From contig NC_087080.1 in assembly GCF_026151205.1 (NCBI RefSeq), positions 4,133,096 through 4,197,095 on the forward strand: 64,000 bases of DNA. The letters run 5' to 3'. The DNA is from Bolinopsis microptera. Lineage: Eukaryota > Ctenophora > Tentaculata > Lobata > Bolinopsidae. The notes under the pieces were generated by a model. That model was not told the origin of the DNA and ran no database searches. It saw only the letters and a list, made by a program, of their open reading frames with translations. A program made the position numbers and the translations under genes. This document shows, in pieces, positions 37,130-48,434 of this stretch (position 1 is the stretch's first letter; each line of letters begins with the position of its first letter).

Positions 37130-37799
37130 TGTCGAATTTTAAAGACGAACTTAAGAGTTCCGGTTTGTACGTGTACCGAAAAAATCCTCCCGGCCCCAAT
37201 ATATGAAGATAAATAGCATATATCTCATTCGATTTTAGAAAGATGGGAATGTTAATAGAGATCACACATTAATCCGATTATGAGAACTTGAAATGTGGAA
37301 TATTTTGTCTTCCACACGACATAGGAATGCACAAAAAGACAAATACCTCCTGTATAAAATCCGTTTGAAGATTAGATCCATTGAAGAGGACAGACAGAGG
37401 AAAGTAGCAAGAGACAGGCTCATGCTTCCGACAGGATAAGATTGCAGATAAACAGATATAGCATGGTGCAGGTCGTGAACATGATATACTTATAACCAGT
37501 GAACATAATGTTATTTGGTACTAAGATCATACAATATGGTAAGGTGAAGCCATGCCGGCGGCTATCTTCCCGTCTGTAGGCTTTTAGCCAAGTCTGTTGG
37601 GATAGTAATGACTGATCAATGAGCGTATCTATCTGCCTCATTATGATATATGGAGCGTTATTAATATTAAGGGTGATTATAGGAGCAATTAAATGATTGC
37701 AACTTTATGACTTATCACTTAATAATGTGTAAAATGGTTAATTCTGGGGTAATGGCATTCTTATTTCTTTAGCAGCATTAAGTAATTTAATTTCATCGA
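37130..37799. other. intergenic, nothing recognised
   Basis: No gene supported. Confidence 0.3.
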
Positions 37800-38120
37800 T
37801 AGGGGGGTCTGAGAATTTGACCATTTTCGCCGGGAATACTAAAAAATGTCTCAAAAATTATTTTTGAATCTGAGAAAATCAGCATGGATTTCTCATCTTC
37901 TCAAAAATTGTCCACTCAAAAATCATTTTTAAATCTGAGAAATTCAGCATGGATTTCTCACTTTCTCAAAAAATTTCCACTCAATAATAGTGATATACCA
38001 AATCATTCTTCATATCAGTGCAATGTGGTTCAAAAATACTCCAAAATAATTTTTGAGAATGAGAATTTGGCATTTTCGTCGGGACTCTCAAAAATACTCA
38101 TGACACCCCCCCCCCCCTCC
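37800..38120. mobile_element. poly-G/poly-C-ended inverted-repeat element, copy 2
   Basis: Starts aggggggtctgagaatttga and ends tactcatgacacccccc; ccattttcgccgggaatac at the left pairs with attttcgtcgggactctc at the right. A block with atctgagaaattcagcatgg is duplicated inside. Same family as 29264-29508. Confidence 0.6.
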
Positions 38121-41100
38121 CCTCTTTGATTGATAACGAGGCAGGACACGTACAATTTGATTATTTGAAAAATATGGACACCGATTTTTATGCTGTATAT
38201 TTTTCTGACCGCCTTATCTGCTTTAATTTGGCAGGCCTTAATTACGAAGTAACTTTAGTTCCCACATCCAGAAACACAGATGTCTGGGAGTATATAATTT
38301 TACTACAGATCGTTGAATGGTTCATCAAATAGTTGGATTCAAACCAGTGCATTATTAAATGTACATACCACCTGGTGGGAAGATAGTGATTCCTAATTAC
38401 AAAGTCAATAAAACACATTATATAATTGAAATGTTTTAAAATAGGGCATTCCTTTCAAAGCTCACAAAATAAAAATCAACGAAGTGATAGGCGTCTGGAG
38501 GTTAACATATGTAACATCAAAAGGCAAGAGGAAATATTTTAGGGCAACAGTCGTCCTTTTAATAAGACAGAGGCAAGAACTGACTTGAGGCACCGTGAGG
38601 TACAGAAAAAAATGGTACAACCTTCAACCTGCTTCTTGATTTAAAAGACCAAGATTTATATATCCCCGCATTCCAAGGAGACACATCTGCGTTTTTAATA
38701 GTTTAAGCAGACTGTGTGGGCAGGTTGGGGGTCACTCCATTTTGCCTGTTCACTTTGATACCATCAAATCAATTGTAAATACGTTCAGCTAAAACTTTCC
38801 AATCTCTATTCTCAAGTTGTGGGTGGTAGATGTGATCTTTATAAAAGTGTATTTCAAGTGTGTTTAAAGTGTATCGTGTTTACACTACACGGTGTTGTAA
38901 TGTTGTAGCTGAACGTAGCCTAAAAATAAAATACTCGTAAGAAATCGTTCATGCTTCTGAAAACACCTCTTTTAAGGTGATTGAAATGACAGGACCATAC
39001 CTAGACGATTCTGATATCCGAATATCCTAAGTACATTCCTGACAATTATGTTAGAAACCATCACGTGATAGCTCGCCACCACGTGACTTTACCGTACCTA
39101 CCACGTGATCCGGAAGAGGCGATCAAATTTACAGAATATTTAAAGCCATTGTGATTTACGAATTGAAAGTTTTCGGGAATTTTGCTGATATTTTTTGTTA
39201 GGCGATCAATGTATTATGCACATAAATGGTCGTGCATTTGGTTAATAAATGCTCAATGCTCATATTTGATAATAGAGAAACGCCACGCTAGGACGAGAGG
39301 AGGATTAAATCTCCTTGCCCTAAAGGAATGTAACATTTCAACATTACATTCCGCAGTCTCATGACCTTTTGCTACAGGCAAAACGAAATGAAAAAAGGCA
39401 TGTTAACGCGCTTCTTGATTCATGAACAATCAACTTTTTGGACCAAAATATATCTTCTCGCCATGGCCATAGAAAGAAAGTTAAGAAATTCTGCAGATTA
39501 GGTTTAGTTCACCTGATCACCTTTCCCGGATCCTAACGACTTCATTAAGAACATCTTAAATCAATGTGTGGCTAACTCCGTAGCTCACCCCTTCCACTCA
39601 TTTTGAATAAAAAACCTCAAATCATCAAAAAATCGAAAGTAGGGCACTGTTATTATAGTTAAGACATTTAACGATAATCATCATTACTAAGTTACTCCAA
39701 TATACTATCATCAAGTTCCTTACAGCTTTAAAATTAACTTAATTACCAAAGAGAATTGACTAACTCCTAATCATTGATACGATCATGATGATTTCAGTTT
39801 TAGTCTTAGACCGTTAAGTTTTACCACGAAAAAATCCTTTACATTGTCGGATCTTTCCGGATCTTAAAATTAATGGATGATTGCCATAACAGTGTCATAC
39901 TAACAAAAAGATGATTACTTACCGGCAAATATTGTATGATTAACTTGTACTACCGTCAATACAATTCAATATTTCCTGGTATGTAGATTCATTAATTTTA
40001 TTGTTTAAGTTGCTTCCACATATTATGTAAACGAATCGAGAAATCGAAGGATAATTTAAGAGTGAGAACTCACAAATTGAACAAAAACTTTGGCACATGT
40101 AAAAATCAATTAGTTTATTATTAAATGTTTTAAGCCTGGCTCTCCTTAAAATTTTGAATTATGAAAAGACAATAGCGCACATTGGTATTCTGAATGAAAA
40201 GTATGATGCATACTGTAACCAGCAAATTTCATACTGACACTAATTGTACCGGGACACATTGTTCCATAACCTTTCACAAACCAGGCCTGGCCGAGACAAA
40301 AATAATTCTAACAGCCTTAAATTCTCTAATTATATTTTCATTGTGTAATACATGACTATATACCTGGCTAGATGCCAATATTTCGCAGGAACACAAAACA
40401 GTTGTTACAATTTATGACATTCACCTCTCTAGACTTATCTTAGATGGTTAAAATATTAATCAAAGCGGCAGCAATCGTTTTCAAAATCTTTTTGTTATAT
40501 AAATGGGTTCTAAATTCTTAGAACAAAACTCAACCACTTAACTTTTTCATCTTTATGAATACTAATTTCAGAAATTTCAGATAAAACTTAAAAAACATAA
40601 CAGAGCTCTTATTATAATGTAAATTATTTCGGTGAAGTAAAATTTACTTACCATCACAATATAGAACTCAGGTAATAAACCGTGGTTTGCACGTTAGTAC
40701 CTCTTTCAAAATGAAAGAAACCTCCCCATATGAATAGCCTCAATCATTTTATTTAACAGATTTTTTTCATTGGAAAATGTTATTTTAAGCTTCATTATTG
40801 GTATTATTTCAACCAATTCAAAAACAAGATATATCTGCTATAAAATGGTTGAGACTTAACAATTTATTCCCAACCAGGTCACATATACACTATCACTGCC
40901 AGCAGCAATTACTCGATATATATGCGATCGTCTTTCTACTACACGAGACACATCGATCCAGTAAAGGTACACAAACACAATCCACAACGACTGAACATGA
41001 CACACTGTGCATATTAATCCGTCGTCGTCTTAAGTCAATAATAAACCACAATTATCAATTTAAATGTTCATAAAATAAAACATAACAGGGACCCTGACCT

Positions 41101-41673
41101 TACATATCCTGGCAGAAAACGGTTTTTATTGAACTAGGTCAAGTTGAGTACACATTGCCATCCAGAGGGTGGCAAATGGGGCCGCATTGCAATATCACAC
41201 TAAAATAATTAAATAGAGAGGGCCATATATCACGGGAAATGTCCCGCTAGTCCTTCTTTAACATAACAAGCAGCATATGAACCGCTATGTTTTTAAAGTG
41301 ACAAAAAGTGGAGTTGATAATCCTTGATCAGATAATCACTCTGCATAAAATATCTTAAATTAGTAACGTCTAAAATGAAGCGCTTCAAGAGTCCTGGACA
41401 TGAAAGCAGCTTGGTGATTTCTAAGTTTCTACTTCTGAATTCTGAGTCACTACAATCATTAAACAGTATTTACTTCGTATTCTGTATAGTTTTATTTTCC
41501 CATGTGCTGCAGCTAGATGATTACCTATTCTGCAGCACATCTTCGATCGAAGGTGGGATGTCTACAATGCTTCCACTGTAAAAAACACAGACAACCATTA
41601 TTTGAATGGATGTTGCATAACTCGCTCAAATTGTAATGAACATTTTGGTTCCATGTCAGACATCAATTTCTCT
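38121..41673. other. 3.5-kb stretch with no recognised gene
   Basis: AT-rich. No exon, RNA or transposon end was recognised. An open frame at 38126-38332 has ordinary protein-like composition but no domain and no splice support. CACGTG motifs cluster near 39060-39110. Confidence 0.35.
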
Positions 41674-43118
41674 TCAACTGTCAAAGCACTTGATGTAACT
41701 GGGCATTTCAAGGAATGGCATATCTTTGTAGTCATCGTCCGTACTATCGTCATGAACTGACGGAAAGATTTCATCTAGAGCATCAAGGATATCTCGATCA
41801 TTTTCAGGAAGGAGATTTCCATAACTGCTGATCAAGTCTAGATCATCGATATAACCTTCAGATGAGGAAGACTCGTTTGTGCTTGTGGAACTTTGAGGAG
41901 AGAGTGTGTCCCTCTTGGTCACAGTGACCTCAATTTTCTCTTGTTTGATGACAATTTGTGGCTCACCTTTCTTTTGCACATAGAGCTCATCTTCGTTCAA
42001 TTCATCGAGAATTGCAGGTGAGATGAAAGCTGAAATAACGTTATTTCCATTCTGGGTGTTTCCCATGTAAAATTGTCCAAAGACCATGATCGAGTCCAAG
42101 GAGTCTGCTTTTTTCACCCTGTATGCTAAGTTGAACTGCTTCTTTATGGCAGCATTATTAAAAGCTTCCATCACCTTGGGTAGATCAGTAGGAAGGATAC
42201 TGTCAAGAAAATTGTTGAATGCTGGTGTAAAATTCTGCATCTTTTCCAACAATTTGTGTCGCTTCAGTACGTCAAAATTCTGATCAAGAATTATTTCAGC
42301 AAAGTTAGTGTTTGAATACTGAAAGTTTTGGTGGTGGAAAGATGATTTATCAGCATAGAACGTTACAGAGCCAACATACACCTTGTCACCTGGAAGTAAA
42401 ACATTTTTTAGAATCAAATTTACTGAAACGATCTTAGCTTGATTTATTTACACAAAGTGAAGTATCGTGATAAATTTATTTAAAAAGATGTAAACTAAGC
42501 TAAGCATCAATAAGAGGAAAACCAAAATTTTGGGAAATGTGACTGATAATTGAGATAATTACCTTGGTGAGTCGTCAGAACTTTTCCATACATGTATGCA
42601 GGAGTAGGACTTGGTCGAAATGCCAGCTTTGAGCTCTTCTTCTTGATGGTTGTACAAGTTGACTGGCAATTATCAACAAACAGATCCCTCAGGACAAAAT
42701 CATGTTCAGGCATCAGTTTACTCAGGTGGGTGCCTATGATGCATCCTTGGATATTCAGTCGTTTCTGGAAGTTAGGTGACACATACAGAATGTGTCCCTC
42801 ACTGTCAAATGCCCAACCAAGATGTCCTTCTACAGCCAGCAAGTTGGAGATTGAGGCAAACTGAGCTAGTCGACTGTCTTTCAATGTAAAATCGTCAGAC
42901 AGCCATTTGGAGACATTAGACAATTTGAAGGTTTTGCTGACAGCCATCAAACATTTGTTGGTTGATAGTTTACTACCTGTGACATTAACAGAAAGTTCCC
43001 CGATAAGATTGCGAAACTGCTCACGGTTTTGTCTGGAGCGAGATCGTTCCTTTTGTTTTCTACCAGCAGTAGTCATTTCCATTTTCATGGGGGGCTTTCT
43101 TGTTATTGATGGTGCCAT
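41674..43118 (-). CDS. bHLH-PAS transcription factor, CLOCK-like, divergent (2 exons, 423 aa)
   Basis: Exon 1 is 42563-43118 and exon 2 is 41674-42389; the donor GTAATT and acceptor TTCCAG join in phase 1. Residues about 19-66 form a bHLH (NREQFRNLIGEL helix 1, loop VTGSKLST, then NKCLMAVSKTFKL helix 2), closest in feel to CLOCK/NPAS2. Residues about 85-200 are a PAS domain (FDSEGHILYVSPNFQKRL, then IIGTHLSKLMPEHD). The PAS-B part is weak or absent. The C-terminus has a SUMO-like site (VIKQEK), a Ser-rich stretch and an acidic tail that could activate transcription. Known family proteins dimerise through bHLH and PAS and bind E-boxes. Here the basic region (ERSRSRQNREQF) has Ser28 where the E-box-contacting Glu of CLOCK aligns, so canonical binding is doubtful. 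At 423 residues it is about half the usual CLOCK length. The start is the first ATG of the frame, 18 residues before the bHLH. Could be a lineage-specific paralogue. Confidence 0.8.
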
Positions 43119-43979
43119 TTCGAGTGCAGTATTATCATTTCTGGAGGCTTAAACCCTAAAATGTAATTTGGTTATGTATAGAAAATAAGGATGTACTTTG
43201 ATTTGCAGTGTTTAGAAAAAAAAGTTTGTACATTTTTTTCAGATTAAGAACATTTATACTAAGTACTATACTTGCATGTACTGTGTGGGTTAAGACCAGA
43301 GCTTCAAAAAATCATTTTTCTAGTTTTAAAATTTCATTTCATAACATATTTGAATGAGATTGAGCTACTGGAGGCAAACAAGTAGGAAAAAAACCAGATC
43401 ACAATATGACCTTGTGTTTCTGAGATGTTGCACTCATAAGTTTGACAACTTAAGCTAAAAAATTTAAACCTCAACTTTTCGAAAACACTGGTCACACTCA
43501 GTGTTCTTGGGAAAAATACCAAAAAAGCTTGTTTAATCTTGAACTTTACCCTCAATTCATTAAGGATTGCTATTTTCTAGAAAGTTAACCTCATATGGAC
43601 ACGTTCATAAAAAGGTGGCACTAGAGATTGATTTTTCACTGCCAAAATTGTGTGAAGCATTTTAAAATACTTGTATCTCAAGGAGTATGCTATGAAAGTT
43701 AACCAAATTTTAATAGGTGGTCCAAAAAGAGTCAAATGTCACATAATTAAGTCATTCATCTCTTTATATCTGTTAATTGTGCAGATATGAGCCAGAAATC
43801 ACAAAATATTCATTTCTTGCACCTCTAATGATGAATTTACATTCTGTGAGTGTGTCCTGCTTCTCAATGTGATTATTGAACCTTTTTGAGATAGTTGAGT
43901 GTTAAAAGTGCAAATAGTCACCGGTTAAATGTGGAGTTATGATGCAATTATCACACACATGGTTAACTCTGACTAATTA
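43119..43979. other. upstream region of the bHLH-PAS gene
   Basis: Expected to hold its promoter. No E-box cluster, TATA box or other element recognised. No gene supported. Confidence 0.3.
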
Positions 43980-44995
43980 TTTTAGAATGACTAGCAGGAA
44001 CCCGTATAACCCTAAAATGGTGTCAAGACTCAAGAGACCAAAATAATTAGATTTTATAAACGAACCTGGCACACAAAAGATTGTAATGCGGAGGTTGGCT
44101 GGCTCTACTATAATAAATACGACACTCCAACTTACAGAATGCTTGCTAGAGATAAAACAAAATATTATCAGACTATACATGCAGCATGAGTAACTGGTGG
44201 ATAAGCCTTCGGTAAAAACGGATCCGGAAAAGTCAATGCGGCACTCGGGTCCTTGGTATTGTCGTCGGTATATTGTCCATTATCTACGTTCTGCTTTCAT
44301 AGTTCAAACAATAGTGAGTTCTAAACATAAATATAACAGCTTTAAACCGACTAAGTATGAATGAATGAAATACCTGACAATCTACACTCCTATAAAAATT
44401 AAAAAAGCATGAGTAACTCGTAGTGATGTATGATTTCTAGAAAGTTTAAATTAAATTTGGCGCTCACAGGTCCTCGTGATCATGTGATCGCCGCATAATG
44501 TTCTGTAAATGCGCAGGGCACCTTCAAGCTTAAATTATTCACCATACTGAGGCCAGAGGCAGTCAACCAACGTGCGGCTTTATTTTTATGATATGATATG
44601 TTTTGATTGTTATTAATAAATACCAAAATTTAAATTTGTTTTACTAAAATTTGTTTTACTAATTATTACCTATTTAATTCGCGTTTTTGATACCACTTGG
44701 GGTACCAAATTTTGGGCTCTAAAACTTCTACCTCTTGGTCTTTTTTTTATTTTTTTCATGCTGATTTGGAGGCCATTAAAGCATTTGACCCAGTCAAAAA
44801 AGTTTCAGTTGTATATATTTTACGGTTTTTGCGGAAATCTGCGTTAAAGTTGATGCCGTGGTGTCAGTAAAATGGCACGGATAAATATATATATATATAT
44901 CGTCTCGCTTTATATATAGTAAGATGAATGTGATATGAATATCAACGGAATGATTGTAATAATGAACTCTATCGATCACAGTTATAGCATGCCTG
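43980..44995 (-). repeat. dispersed repeat family X, copy 2, interrupted
   Basis: Matches 14415-14775 inverted: ctagcaggaacccgtataac, gtgtcaagactcaagagacc, then after an interruption aattcgcgtttttgat, acggtttttgcgga and tcgtctcgcttta. The interruption is the insertion at 44050-44660. Confidence 0.75.
44050..44660. mobile_element. 611-bp insertion in repeat X with aatta duplication
   Basis: Found by comparison with the uninterrupted copy at 14415-14775. The host repeat reads on from 44049 to 44661 if one aatta (44045-44049 or 44661-44665) is removed, so it is an insertion with a 5-bp duplication. No inverted ends. The right end carries a repeated aaatttgttttact, which might be a low-complexity tail of a retroposon in minus orientation. 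The type is unknown. Confidence 0.55.
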
Positions 44996-45039
44996 TCTGC
45001 CAGTGATTAAGTGCGCCTGCATGCTATAAAGGTACAATT

Positions 45040-45109
45040 TTACTGGGTGGCGCTCAGCCCAAATCTCTATTTATGAGCATAAATATAGTAGCCTGGGGTC
45101 CCCAGGTAA
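45040..45109 (+). mobile_element. minute 70-bp inverted-repeat element, copy 4
   Basis: TTACTGGGTGGCGCTCAGCC ... CTGGGGTCCCCAGGTAA, flanked by exact 9-bp duplications ggtacaatt (45031-45039 and 45110-45118). The shortest of the four copies: the middle part between the two conserved ends is reduced, showing that only the ends are conserved. Confidence 0.85.
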
Positions 45110-45118
45110 GGTACAATT

Positions 45119-45964
45119 GTGCCCTGAATCAGGAGCTATTGTGCTTTGATAATTAATATTCAGCATGCCAAAAAGGGAACAACTGTGTATCACACTCGCG
45201 CTCAAGGGTGCAATCGCGCTCAAGGGGTCTGGTAGTGAAACAAATTTTAGTGAAACAAATTTAAAATTTTATCCTTTATTTTACAATCATAATATAATAA
45301 TATTTATAAGCCTCCGTTTTGAAAGTTTTAAATTTTAATACATTCACATTTCTATTTAAAATTCAATTTTATGTACAAGTCAATAACTGGCCGCCAAAGC
45401 CGCGCATTTTTGAAAACAGGATTAACTTGATTATAGTTATGCCACTATGTAAATTAAAAACTATCCGTGGTTTTTTCTTTTAAATAAATAAATTATAATT
45501 TTACCTAAGTCCAAAGCCAGCTTTGAAAAATTTACTATTAAATCATAATATATCGTCTACTTTAAATATTTACAATGCAACAATTCATTAATCTGTAAAC
45601 ACGCGTACTCCAGCCCCTAAACGCATAAATTGTTATGCGGCGCGGCTCAAGCCGCGCACGCACGTATTATTTTATACTGTTTGCTTTCTAATAAATATCG
45701 TGCCAATATGTACGTCTAAATTTAATTGTAAACGTTCATGTTTTGTGTAAAGTGAATCCAATTGGGACTAGTGACAAGGATAAGGTAGGATGTGCCAATT
45801 GCATATCATTTCTGATAATAACTTGTCTACTCTGATCTTGTTACTTCTTTTTTACTCTGGTTACAACATAATGCTTGTTGATTTGTCTACTGCTAGGCCT
45901 AAACAGGAAACATCATCGAATCCCAGTGTCACCTAGTCTAAGGAGTAGCTAAGAATTCATTGGA
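45119..45964. other. intergenic, nothing recognised
   Basis: No gene supported. Confidence 0.3.
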
Positions 45965-46101
45965 TCTATGCGATCTCCTCAATCGACTCAGCCGAACGAT
46001 AGGAACCTTGATTGAGGGTTAAATGAGGAGGGGTACCTATTAAAAGTTCAAGAAACTTCCTAGGATACCCCTTCAGTACATACTGTAAACATAGTACTAT
46101 T
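45965..46101 (+). repeat. dispersed repeat family Y, copy 2
   Basis: Matches 33329-33465 in the same orientation with few differences. Confidence 0.8.
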
Positions 46102-47275
46102 GCTATTACTATCATCGGTCTGGTCGTATACTGTATAGCTCTTAGAAATGCGGAACTTATTGTGTAATTCCAAACTATGACTTATAAACAATAAACACAT
46201 ATAACAATGACCCTATATAAAAATTCAAAAAAATCTTTCATAAAAACCCTTTGTATTGTAGTAGTAGCAAAGTATAAGTAGCTAATTCAATTTGTTGGCT
46301 CTAAATTAATATCTCAATCTGATATTTTAACTATACTACCACTATTTATTCCTCTTTCTCCTCCAAGAGCAATAATTGTCGTTCTTAACAAGTCAAATTT
46401 TATTCTATGACTTATAAGAATTAATATAAAGATTAATAAGCTTGCAGCTTCCGATGACAATGTGTTCAACCTGGTGTCATGCTTGAATTGGTTTTGGACC
46501 TCTTCATGCTTTTAATTTATTTATTATTATTATTTGGTATTATGAGCTGATATGTACATATACATACGGTATCTACAAATTAAGTGTATAGCGAGCATAT
46601 TTAACAATTTTTGATGATGATGAAAGCAAGCTTCTAAATTCGGGATAGCCTGTGGCAGGCAACGCCCGATTCTAATGCTTCTACAGGCCTACACAAGTGT
46701 AAGTAAGTAGGTAAATATTTCATGCTAGGCATGTGGCACCCATTACGGTAACCATCCATTGAGTTTTTGCTTTTTCGCTGTACTATATTGCACAGCTCCC
46801 CATTTAACCCTCACACACGATTTCTCGAGCATTCGGCTAAGCAATAATTTATTGCGAGCAGCTGTAACCGTATATATATATATATATAGATATCGTATAA
46901 AAATCATATAACTCAAAACTAGAATTTTAATAGAATATAGATAAAACTAAGATAAAATTAATGTCAGACCCGTCGCCACTCTCAGCAATCAACCAGGGCT
47001 CATAAAAGCTTAAGAGCGCCTGGGTCCGTTCACCAACTGAAATAATGTGAGTGGTACTGTGGTAAGACTTGACGGATGTTACTCGTCTAAATTTCTTCGA
47101 AGTAGCGCGCGCCGCTTTCTTCTCGAAATGTTCCCGATGGCAAGTGCTACGAAGTAGCGCTCGCCGGGCCTGATCATTAACAATAGTCAAGGTAAGACCC
47201 ATTTTAACTTGTATCACGTTGCGACCCCCATCGTCCTGACGATACAGGGGAGCCGCGCACTCGTGCGCGGTGGGT
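46102..47275. other. intergenic, no gene supported
   Basis: The open frame at 46927-47217 (minus) is rich in Arg/Lys/Ser but I recognise no domain. A short TA microsatellite lies near 46870. Confidence 0.3.
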
Positions 47276-47560
47276 CATACAACGCGACACAACGTATGAC
47301 AAATTTTAACAGCGTGTATATTGATCAGATACAAGCGCGCTAGCTGCTAGCATACTTGTATCATTTAATTTTAAATTAAATTTATTCGGATATATATAAA
47401 TTGATTATGCATTGAATTGGTGATAAATAATAATATTGTCTTTCTCAATATTATATTGACACTCGCTGTAACCCCTTTTGAGCGCGCGCGAAGCGCGCGC
47501 GGCCGGCCGGCCGCGTGCACGAGAGGTATACAACGTGTAGCAAATATTATAATTGATAAT
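47276..47560. repeat. palindrome-rich GC island
   Basis: Contains gcgcgcgcgaagcgcgcgc, ggccggccggcc, gcgcgctagctgctagc, and matching catacaacg and tatacaacgtg near the two ends. It looks like a decayed inverted-repeat element, but the ends were not resolved. Confidence 0.4.
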
Positions 47561-47907
47561 GACCAAAGCCCAATAATAAGGATTCATTTCAATTTTATGG
47601 CAAAATCCAGCATGTTCCGACAGCCTTTTATTTAAGTTTTGTAAGTTCTAACAACCGGTTTCGGTAAGGCAAAAACCAGCTAACTGCTAACCGGATAATA
47701 GATTGATGGGTAACAAATGTTCCAAAAAATTATAAAGTAATATATGAACGACCCCTATGCTTAATTGACGATATCAATTCTTTACATATAAAATATGACA
47801 CAGCTTTTCTGCTATTTAGGGCTGTCAAATATTGTCCCTGAGCACCATTTTCACAAAACTTAAAAATCTTCAAATCATCACGAAAAATAAATTGAAAGAT
47901 ATTGAAT

Positions 47908-48398
47908 GAACAATAATCGACCGGGATTCCCGGCGCCGTGAAATCCCGGCGCGGCGCCGAGGGAGCTATTTCTTCCCGGCCCCCGGCCGATTTTCAATTT
48001 TTGCCGGGAATTTGGCCGGGAATTTTTGATCGAAATCGGCCTAAAACTTTCATATAAATCTTTAAAAAGGATTTTCAATTTTGAAAGGATGATGTCCAGT
48101 GTCCAGAGTGCCAACTTTTATTTACTATTTCAGCTGAACAAATTTATTTTACCAAAATATATATGAAATCTAATTACCTTCTAAACTGTTCAATTGATAC
48201 GAACATTATATTGTCATATTAAAATAAGTTCAGATCCTAAGTCCTGAAAAGTTCTAACTTGACCGTGGATTTATTAAATTCACGGCCCCGGCCCCGGTCC
48301 CGGCCAAATTCCAGAACGGCCAATTCCCGGCCCCGGCAAAATTTGGACATTCCCGGCCCCGGCCCCGGCCAAATCCTACCCCCGGTCGTTTACTGAAT
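47908..48398. mobile_element. 491-bp GC-rich non-autonomous element inserted in an exon
   Basis: Defined by comparison with the uninterrupted paralogous sequence near 63540-63560. ttgaat is present once there and twice here (47902-47907 and 48399-48404). The ends share cgaccggg when inverted (aataatcgaccggg and agtaaacgaccggg). Both terminal parts are rich in CCCGGC/CCGGCC repeats round an AT-rich middle. No coding capacity. A 5-7 bp duplication does not settle the superfamily. Confidence 0.75.
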
Positions 48399-48434
48399 TT
48401 GAATAGTTCTTTCAATCTTGGATCGTAAAAAGTT

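Noticed and set aside
38126-38332. Protein-like 68-codon frame
   Set aside because: Ordinary composition but no domain, no homologue recognised, no splice sites tested positive, and it abuts a repeat element.
42507-42562. Continuation of the bHLH-PAS frame past 42563
   Set aside because: The frame runs on to a stop, but a clear donor (AAG|GTAATT) at 42563 and a phase-matched acceptor at 42390 join it to the second exon, so the extension is intronic.
46927-47217. 96-codon basic frame on the minus strand
   Set aside because: No recognisable domain and no exon context; it lies next to a palindrome-rich island and may be chance.
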